Notes under the pieces: generated by a model | What the model was told of the DNA's origin: nothing | The model's input: only the letters and a program-made list of their open reading frames with translations | Databases searched by the model: none | DNA from: Brevundimonas sp. UBA986 | GTDB lineage: Bacteria > Pseudomonadota > Alphaproteobacteria > Caulobacterales > Caulobacteraceae | Length of the DNA stretch: 12,980 nucleotides | NCBI GenBank assembly: GCA_002292165.1 | Contig: DBBK01000260.1 | Span: 5,865-18,844 of the forward strand | Direction of reading: 5' to 3' | Program-made: the position numbers and the translations under genes | Part shown: piece after piece, positions 7,244 through 12,472 of the stretch | Layout: the number at the start of each line of letters is the position of its first letter | Numbering within the stretch: position 1 is the first letter of the stretch

Positions 7244-7270
7244 GTCTTTGTTCCGTTTCTTCTATTGTTT

Positions 7271-8104
7271 TCAGGCGGCGGCCGGTTCGGCGCGGCGACG
7301 GCGTTCGCGGCCGACCACCTCTTTGGCGAGGCGCAGATAGGCCTGGCTGCCCGTGCATTTCAGATCATAGATCAGCACAGGCTTGCCGAAGGACGGCGCC
7401 TCCGACACCCGGACATTCCGCGGGATAACCGCATCATACACCTTGTCGCCGAAATGGCCGCGCACGTCGGCGGCGACCTGGGCCGACAGGGCGTTGCGGC
7501 GGTCGTACATGGTCAGGACCAGACCCTGGATTTCCAGCGCCGGATTCAATGATTGACGGACCATGTCGATGGTCTTCATCAACTGTGTCAGGCCCTCCAG
7601 GGCGAAGAATTCGCACTGCAACGGCACCAGCACGCCGTCGGCGGCGGCCATGGCGTTCAGCGTCAGCAGGTTCAACGACGGCGGGCAGTCGATCAGGACA
7701 TAGTCATAGGGGGCGGGGTCATACCCGGTAGTTCCATTCGCCTGGGCCTCCAGAGCGTCGCGCAGGCGGTAGGAGCGCCGGTCCGCCTGGCTCAGCTCGA
7801 TCTCGACGCCGGACATGTCGGCGTCGGCCGGGATGATGTGCAGGCCCGGTACGGCCGTCGGTACGGCCGCGTCATGGATCGAGCGGCCGTCGACGACGAC
7901 GTCATAGATGGTGATGCGGCGCGTTTCACGTGGAACGCCCAGACCCGTGGAGGCATTGCCCTGGGGGTCCATATCGACGATCAGCACCTTCTCGCCGATG
8001 GCGGCCAGGGCGGTGCCCAGATTGATCGCGGTCGTGGTCTTGCCCACCCCGCCCTTCTGGTTGGAGACGGCGAGGACGCGGGTCTTCTTCTCGACTTCAG
8101 GCAT
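7271..8104 (-). CDS. parA: Chromosome partitioning ATPase ParA
   Basis: ParA is a deviant Walker ATPase that binds nucleoid DNA as an ATP dimer and segregates ParB-parS complexes. The 277-residue protein has the deviant Walker A KGGVGKTT (17-24) with its signature lysine, DMDPQGN (44-50), Walker B LIDCPPS (137-143), and PRNVRVSEAPSFGKPVLIYD near the C-terminus, all typical of chromosomal ParA. The ATG at 8104 is chosen because only a few residues then precede the nucleotide-binding core; an open frame continues upstream to 8290 but inside rsmG. The start overlaps the rsmG stop by 8 bases and has no clear Shine-Dalgarno sequence, which suggests translational coupling. A parS-like site lies inside the gene at 7922-7937. 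Confidence 0.97.
   Translation of the reverse strand: MPEVEKKTRVLAVSNQKGGVGKTTTAINLGTALAAIGEKVLIVDMDPQGNASTGLGVPRETRRITIYDVVVDGRSIHDAAVPTAVPGLHIIPADADMSGVEIELSQADRRSYRLRDALEAQANGTTGYDPAPYDYVLIDCPPSLNLLTLNAMAAADGVLVPLQCEFFALEGLTQLMKTIDMVRQSLNPALEIQGLVLTMYDRRNALSAQVAADVRGHFGDKVYDAVIPRNVRVSEAPSFGKPVLIYDLKCTGSQAYLRLAKEVVGRERRRRAEPAAA
7922..7937 (+). other. parS-like ParB-binding site inside parA
   Basis: CGTTTCACGTGGAACG differs from the parS consensus TGTTTCACGTGAAACA at three positions, with the core GTTTCACGTGGAAC nearly symmetric. On the minus strand it encodes V-P-R-E-T of ParA. Same core as the intergenic site at 10652-10667. Confidence 0.75.
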
Positions 8105-8729
8105 GTTTACGCTTTTGGGGGCCACGGCGAAGGGTCCTGACGGTGACGATACGACCGCGGGGATCGCTGCGGGAAATGGAGAGTTCGGCATCCAGATGCC
8201 AGACCTTGGCCGCCTCCCGCAACTCCGCCTCGGCCTTCTCTCCCTTGAGAAACACAGCTTGTGCACCGCGAGAGAGGTAGGGCTGTGCATAACCCAGAAG
8301 CTTGTCCATCGGGGCGACGGCGCGGGCGGTGACGACGTCCACCGTGACCGACTGCTCCTCGGCCCGCCCCCAGATCACCGTCGCCGGCAGGGCCAGTTCA
8401 TCGACGATGGTCTGTAGGAAGCGGCAGCGTTTCTGCAGGGAATCGATCAGCCAGACATGGGCGCCGGGCCGATCCTTCAACAGGATGGCGAGGACCAGAC
8501 CGGGGAAGCCGGCCCCTGCCCCCAGATCGGCCCAGGCCCTGGCCTCCGGCGCCAGATCCAGCAGTTGGGCCGAGTCCCAGGCGTGCCGGTTCCAGAAGTC
8601 GGGAATGGAATCGGGCCCGACGAGGTTCATGACTTCGTTGGCCTCGGTCAGCCGCTCGAGGAAGACGGCGAGGTCGGCCATACGCTCCGGCGCTGCGCCG
8701 GTCAGGGTCTGGAATTCGGAAGGCGTCAT
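8097..8729 (-). CDS. rsmG: 16S rRNA (guanine(527)-N7)-methyltransferase RsmG (GidB)
   Basis: RsmG uses S-adenosylmethionine to methylate N7 of G527 in 16S rRNA, near the streptomycin-binding region. The 210-residue protein has the family's N-terminal NLVGPDSIPDFWNRHAWDSA (35-54), the SAM-binding DLGAGAGFPG (68-77), D96 at the end of the second strand (LIDSLQKR) that binds the SAM ribose, and TARAVAPMDKLL in the catalytic domain. Its ATG follows the mnmG stop by one base (TGAGATG) and its stop lies inside the start of parA, so mnmG, rsmG and parA look translationally coupled. The C-terminus is basic (RRGPQKRKHA). A DnaA-box-like 9-mer lies inside the gene at 8284-8292. Confidence 0.96.
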   Translation of the reverse strand: MTPSEFQTLTGAAPERMADLAVFLERLTEANEVMNLVGPDSIPDFWNRHAWDSAQLLDLAPEARAWADLGAGAGFPGLVLAILLKDRPGAHVWLIDSLQKRCRFLQTIVDELALPATVIWGRAEEQSVTVDVVTARAVAPMDKLLGYAQPYLSRGAQAVFLKGEKAEAELREAAKVWHLDAELSISRSDPRGRIVTVRTLRRGPQKRKHA

Positions 8730-8730
8730 C

Positions 8731-10617
8731 TCAGGCGGCGGCTTCGGCGCGCGAACCCTTGCGCACGTGGGACAGAAGCGCGGTCAGGGCGCCGGGGGTC
8801 ATGCCCTCGATCCGGCCCGCCTGCCCCAGGGTCTGGGGCTGAATGAGCGACAGCTTCTCGCGCACCTCGTTCGACAGGCCGCCGATAGCCGCATAGTCGA
8901 GATTCGCCGGGAGCTTCAGCTGTTCCTCGCGGCGCAGGGCCTCGGCGTCGGCGGCCTGACGATCCAGATAGCCGGCATAGCCCGCATCGATCTGGACCTG
9001 TTCGCGGACAGCGGCGGGCCAGTCGGCGATGACCGGATGCTGGGCCTCGAAGGCGGCCAGGTCGACGCCCGGATAGGCCAGCAGGTCGCGCATCGACCGG
9101 CGCTGACCGTCGGGGTTGACGGCGATGCCGAGGGCCTGCGCCTCCTTCGGCGTGTAGCGCGTTTCACGTGCAAGGGTCATGGCTTCGCCGAGGGCGACTG
9201 CCTTCTCGCCGAACCGGGCGGCCCGGTCGGAACCCACCACCCCGGCGGCGATGCCGATCGGGGTCAGGCGCTGGTCGGCATTGTCGGCGCGCAGGGTCAG
9301 GCGGTACTCGGCCCGGCTGGTGAACATGCGATAGGGCTCGGTGACGCCCCGGGTCACGAGGTCGTCAATCATCACCCCGATATACGCCTGGTCGCGGCTG
9401 AGGATGATCGGGTCCGAACCGGCGGCGGCGCGGGCGGCGTTGAGGCCGGCGATCAACCCTTGCGCCCCCGCCTCCTCATAGCCGGTCGTGCCGTTGATCT
9501 GGCCGGCCAGATAGAGACCCGGTCGGCGTTTGACCTCCAGCGCCGGGGTCAGTTCGCGCGGATCGACATAGTCGTATTCGATGGCGTAGCCGAAGCGGAA
9601 GACCTCGACCGCCTCCAGCCCCGGCATGGTGCGCAGGAAGGCCGCTTGCGTCTCCGGCGAGACCGAGGTCGAGATGCCGTTCGGATAGACGGTCGGATCG
9701 TCCAGACCCTCGGGCTCGAGGAAGACCTGGTGCGAGGTCTTGTCGGCGAAACGGACCACCTTGTCCTCGATGGAGGGACAGTAGCGCGGACCGCGTCCGG
9801 TCAGATGGCCGCCATAGACGGCGCTTTCGCCGAGGTTGGCGGCGATGATCCGGTGGGTCTCTTCATTGGTCGAGGTGATGCCGCAGGCGATCTGGGGCAC
9901 GTCGATCCGGTCGGTCAGGAAGCTGAACGGCACGGGCTCGTCGTCGGCGGCCTGCATCTCCAGCCGGTCCCAGCCGATGGTGCGACCGTCGAGGCGGGCA
10001 GGCGTGCCGGTCTTCAGACGGCCCATCTGCAGGCCGGCGCCATAGAGGTCGGCGGCCATGCCGGTCGAGGGATCCTCGCCGTGACGGCCCGCCGGGATAC
10101 GCTCGTCGCCGCGATGGATGACGCCGTTGAGGAAGGTGCCCGTGGTCAGGACAACGGCGGCGGCGCGGATCTGTTCGCCGCCGAGGGTGACGACGCCCAC
10201 AACGCGGTCCCCATCCATGATCAGGCCTTCGGCGGTGCCGGCCATCAGGGTCAGGTTCGGGGTCTGGGCCAACTCGGCCTGCATGGCCTCGCGGTACAGA
10301 CGGCGGTCGATCTGGCTGCGCGGCCCCTGGACGGCGGCGCCCTTGGAGCGGTTCAGCAGGCGGAACTGGATGCCGGAGACGTCGCCGAGCCGACCCATGA
10401 CGCCGTCGAGGGCGTCGATCTCGCGGACCAGATGGCCCTTGCCGAGACCGCCGATGGCCGGATTGCAGGACATCTCGCCCACCGTCTCCAGCTTCTGGGT
10501 GAGCAGAAGGGTACGGGCGCCGGTGCGCGCGGAAGCCGCCGCGGCTTCACAGCCGGCGTGGCCGCCGCCGATGACGATGACGTCGAAGGAGTGGGAGGAA
10601 TGCATGGGGCGGGACAT
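8731..10617 (-). CDS. mnmG: tRNA uridine-5-carboxymethylaminomethyl modification enzyme MnmG (GidA)
   Basis: MnmG, in complex with MnmE, modifies wobble U34 of certain tRNAs, using FAD, NADH and a methylene-tetrahydrofolate-derived carbon. The 628-residue protein has the usual length, with the FAD-binding GGGHAGCEAA (17-26), the GidA signature SCNPAIGGLGKGHLVREIDA containing C51, a second conserved cysteine C280 in GPRYCPSIEDK, and the C-terminal MnmE-interacting segment IGGLSNEVREKLSLIQPQT. ATG at 10617 is given; ATG at 10605 (M5) is equally possible because neither has a clear Shine-Dalgarno sequence. It lies 58 bases after mnmE, a gap holding a strong parS-like site, and a weaker parS-like site lies inside the gene at 9160-9175. 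Confidence 0.97.
   Translation of the reverse strand: MSRPMHSSHSFDVIVIGGGHAGCEAAAASARTGARTLLLTQKLETVGEMSCNPAIGGLGKGHLVREIDALDGVMGRLGDVSGIQFRLLNRSKGAAVQGPRSQIDRRLYREAMQAELAQTPNLTLMAGTAEGLIMDGDRVVGVVTLGGEQIRAAAVVLTTGTFLNGVIHRGDERIPAGRHGEDPSTGMAADLYGAGLQMGRLKTGTPARLDGRTIGWDRLEMQAADDEPVPFSFLTDRIDVPQIACGITSTNEETHRIIAANLGESAVYGGHLTGRGPRYCPSIEDKVVRFADKTSHQVFLEPEGLDDPTVYPNGISTSVSPETQAAFLRTMPGLEAVEVFRFGYAIEYDYVDPRELTPALEVKRRPGLYLAGQINGTTGYEEAGAQGLIAGLNAARAAAGSDPIILSRDQAYIGVMIDDLVTRGVTEPYRMFTSRAEYRLTLRADNADQRLTPIGIAAGVVGSDRAARFGEKAVALGEAMTLARETRYTPKEAQALGIAVNPDGQRRSMRDLLAYPGVDLAAFEAQHPVIADWPAAVREQVQIDAGYAGYLDRQAADAEALRREEQLKLPANLDYAAIGGLSNEVREKLSLIQPQTLGQAGRIEGMTPGALTALLSHVRKGSRAEAAA
9160..9175 (+). 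other. Degenerate parS-like site inside mnmG
   Basis: CGTTTCACGTGCAAGG keeps the left half of parS, GTTTCACGTG, exactly but has four differences from the 16-base consensus, mostly in the right half. On the minus strand it encodes L-A-R-E-T of MnmG. It is one of the two weakest sites of the cluster and may bind ParB poorly. Confidence 0.5.
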
Positions 10618-10651
10618 AGGGGAAATGGGCCGAAAAAGCTACCGAGGGCGG

Positions 10652-10667
10652 TGTTTCACGTGGAACA
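10652..10667 (+). other. parS site in the mnmE-mnmG gap
   Basis: TGTTTCACGTGGAACA matches parS at 15 of 16 positions. It occupies the centre of the 58-base gap between mnmE and mnmG, about 35 bases before the mnmG start, and is free of coding constraint. Together with the site at 12408 it is the best centromere candidate here. Confidence 0.92.
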
Positions 10668-10675
10668 GACCGCCC

Positions 10676-11983
10676 TCACTTTCCGATACAGAAGGTCGAA
10701 AACACCTCTCCGAGAACATCCTCGACGCCGATGGCGCCGGTGACCCGGGCCAGGGCCTCTGCTGCGCGGCGCAGATCGTCCCCCGCCATCTCGGGGGCCC
10801 GGTCGAGTGCGGCGCGTCCGGCCTCGACGGCGGACAGGGCTTCGGTCAGACGGCGCCGGTGTCTTTCACGTGTAACGGCGGGGAAGTCTGCGCCTGAGAG
10901 ATCGCGGGCGAGCCGGGCGGCGATCCAGTCGTGCAGGGCGCCGAGCCCCTGCCCGCTCGCCGTGCTGACCGTCAGAACGTGTTCGGCGGAGACCGAGGCC
11001 GCGCCCAGATCGGCCTTGGTCAGAACCACCAGATCGTCGGACCGGGCGAAGTCGGCGGCGACGCCGTCGGGGTCTCCGGGGCCCCGGACCCACAGACGCA
11101 GGTCGGCCTCGGCGGCGCGGGCGCGGGCGCGGCGAACGCCCTCGGCCTCGACGGGATCCTCGCTGTCGCGCAACCCGGCTGTATCCGACAAGGTCACGGC
11201 ATAGCCGCCGATGACCAGTTCGGCGTCGAGGACGTCGCGGGTCGTCCCCGCAATGGGGGTGACGATCGCCGCCTCACGCTCGACCAAGGCGTTGAACAGG
11301 GACGACTTGCCGGCGTTGGTCTCGCCGATCAGGACGATGCGATAACCCTCGCGCACCCGCCTGCCCCTGTCGGCGTGGGCAAGTGCGGCCCTCAGGTCGG
11401 AGGCCAGACCGTCGAGCACCGGCCCCGCGGTGCGGGCCAGATTGTCGGGGACGTCCTCATCCGGAAAATCGATCTCGGCCTCAACGAGGGCCAGGGCCTT
11501 GAGCAGGTCACGGCGGAAGCCGGCATAGGTCTGGCTGAGGGCGCCGTCGAGTTGACCAAGGGCCTGACCGGCCTGGGCCGTGGTCTCAGCGTCGATCAAA
11601 TCGGCGACCGCCTCGGCCTGGGCCAGATCCATCCGGCCGTTCTCGAAGGCGCGCCGGGTGAACTCGCCCGGCTCGGCGGGGCGCAGGCCGAGCGTGATCA
11701 GGGCTTGGGACGCCGCCTCGACCACCGCGCGACCGCCATGAAGGTGGAGCTCGGCGCAGTCCTCGCCGGTGTAGGAGTTGGGACCCGGGAAGCGGAGGAC
11801 GAGGGCCTGATCGATGACGGCTCCGGCGTGGGTCAATGTCCGGAGAGAGGCCAGACGGGCTTTTAGCCCTCCGGCGCCGAGGGCGGTCAGGGCGGCGTCG
11901 GTTCCGGGACCGGACAGGCGGAGGATGGCGATGGCCCCGCGACCCGGAGGGGTGGCGAGGGCGAAGATGGTGTGGGTGGTCAC
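10676..11983 (-). CDS. mnmE: tRNA modification GTPase MnmE (TrmE)
   Basis: MnmE is a potassium-activated GTPase that dimerises and works with MnmG on tRNA wobble uridine 34. The 435-residue protein has the N-terminal folate-binding domain (FALATPPGRGAIAILRLSG, 7-25), a helical domain, an inserted G domain with P-loop GETNAGKSS (220-228), switch I TPIAGTTRD (242-250), G3 DTAGLRDSED (267-276) and G4 TKAD (322-325), and the catalytic C-terminus CIGK (432-435). The start is taken as GTG at 11983, where the family's N-terminus begins; GGAGG from the adjacent repeat is the ribosome binding site. An ATG at 11998 inside the repeat would add M-G-R-R-R. G4 has Thr where most MnmE proteins have Asn. A parS-like site lies within the gene at 10862-10877. 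Confidence 0.96.
   Translation of the reverse strand: MTTHTIFALATPPGRGAIAILRLSGPGTDAALTALGAGGLKARLASLRTLTHAGAVIDQALVLRFPGPNSYTGEDCAELHLHGGRAVVEAASQALITLGLRPAEPGEFTRRAFENGRMDLAQAEAVADLIDAETTAQAGQALGQLDGALSQTYAGFRRDLLKALALVEAEIDFPDEDVPDNLARTAGPVLDGLASDLRAALAHADRGRRVREGYRIVLIGETNAGKSSLFNALVEREAAIVTPIAGTTRDVLDAELVIGGYAVTLSDTAGLRDSEDPVEAEGVRRARARAAEADLRLWVRGPGDPDGVAADFARSDDLVVLTKADLGAASVSAEHVLTVSTASGQGLGALHDWIAARLARDLSGADFPAVTRERHRRRLTEALSAVEAGRAALDRAPEMAGDDLRRAAEALARVTGAIGVEDVLGEVFSTFCIGK
10862..10877 (+). other. Degenerate parS-like site inside mnmE
   Basis: TCTTTCACGTGTAACG differs from the parS consensus at three positions. On the minus strand it encodes V-T-R-E-R of MnmE. It lies only 210 bases from the strong site at 10652-10667. 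Confidence 0.55.
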
Positions 11984-11985
11984 AC

Positions 11986-12130
11986 GTCTCCTCCCCATGA
12001 AATGGGGAGGGGGACCGCGAAGCGGTGGAGGGGTTCTGGCGGCATCGAATCTGTGTGGGGCGAAGAACCCCCTCCGTCTCCTCGCTACGCTCCGAGCCAC
12101 CTCCCCATCGCAGAGCGATGGGGAGGAGAC
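11986..12130 (-). repeat. 145-bp GC-rich palindromic intergenic repeat, copy 2 (inverted)
   Basis: Read on the minus strand this element matches 1726-1870: it begins and ends with GTCTCCTCCCC and GGGGAGGAGAC, contains GGGGAGGTGGCTC and GCGAGGAGACGGAGGGGG in the first half and CCCCTCCACC, GGTCCCCCTCCCC in the second, and has the same length of 145 bases. Central bases differ. It fills the space between the DUF6489-like gene and mnmE, both on the minus strand, so here it would be inside a transcript rather than between convergent genes. Its mnmE-proximal end supplies GGGGAGGAG just before the GTG start. Confidence 0.88.
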
Positions 12131-12137
12131 GACTGGG

Positions 12138-12371
12138 TCACTTCGTCGACGTCGTCGCGGCTTCCATCAGGCGGCGGAACTGGTCCTGGGCGGTCAGGCC
12201 GAAGCTGGTCCAGGACTTCATCAGCTCTTCCGGCTGCATGGCCGAGACGTTGGCGTCCATCCGCTTCTTCATCTCCTCGACCAGATGATCGTTGAGCGAA
12301 GTGACGTCCGGGAGGCCCAGAAAGGCCCGGGCCTCGGCGGGCTCGCACTCGATGTTGATGGTGACCTTCAT
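12138..12371 (-). CDS. Small DUF6489-like conserved protein
   Basis: The predicted 77-residue protein starts MKVTINIECEPAEARAFLGL and continues PDVTSLNDHLVEEMKKRMDAN, ending in a helix-rich QPEELMKSWTSFGLTAQDQF. It resembles a short conserved alphaproteobacterial family (I recall it as DUF6489) of unknown function; the number should be confirmed. It has no signal peptide or membrane segment and looks like a strand followed by amphipathic helices. CGGAG seven bases before the ATG is a good ribosome binding site. It lies between rho and mnmE on the same strand; the stop is 8 bases before the 145-bp repeat. A strong parS site lies 36 bases upstream of its start. Confidence 0.85.
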   Translation of the reverse strand: MKVTINIECEPAEARAFLGLPDVTSLNDHLVEEMKKRMDANVSAMQPEELMKSWTSFGLTAQDQFRRLMEAATTSTK

Positions 12372-12407
12372 CGTCTCGCTCCGTTTTCACACCGACGTTC
12401 GGGCCGA

Positions 12408-12423
12408 TGTTTCACGTGAAACT
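12408..12423 (+). other. parS site between rho and the DUF6489-like gene
   Basis: TGTTTCACGTGAAACT matches the parS consensus TGTTTCACGTGAAACA at 15 of 16 positions, and its inner 14 bases, GTTTCACGTGAAAC, are a perfect palindrome. It lies in the 92-base gap between rho and the DUF6489-like gene, 36 bases upstream of the latter's start codon. It is the most symmetrical of the five sites. Confidence 0.93.
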
Positions 12424-12433
12424 ACGTAGTGCC

Positions 12434-12472
12434 TGGCCATACCGGCCAAACACTGATCGTCGATCAGGTGTT
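12434..12472 (-). terminator. Tandem hairpins at the 3' end of rho
   Basis: TGGCC/GGCCA (12434-12438 with 12444-12448, loop of 5) is followed directly by AACAC-TGATC/GATCA-GTGTT (12449-12458 with 12462-12472, one bulged base, loop of 3). The second hairpin includes the rho stop codon. On the minus strand only a short TTT follows it, so it is a weak intrinsic terminator at best, or an RNA 3'-end structure. Confidence 0.4.

Noticed and set aside
8105..8290. N-terminal extension of ParA by 62 codons
   Set aside because: It lies wholly inside rsmG in another frame and is unlike any ParA N-terminus; the ATG at 8104 fits the family.
8759..8774. Another CACGTG, inside the 3' end of mnmG
   Set aside because: Only the 6-base core and a few flanking bases match parS (six mismatches); it encodes the conserved H-V-R and lacks TTTCACGTG.
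8302..10743. Very long open frame (over 800 codons) on the plus strand opposite rsmG and mnmG
   Set aside because: It is antisense to two well-conserved genes and its translation is low-complexity Gly/Arg/Ala/Asp text with no family features; long shadow frames are usual at this GC content.
12031..12130. Extended MnmE N-terminus through the repeat (open frame to 12100)
   Set aside because: The added residues are Arg/Pro-rich text encoded by the palindromic repeat; the conserved MnmE N-terminus begins at the GTG at 11983.
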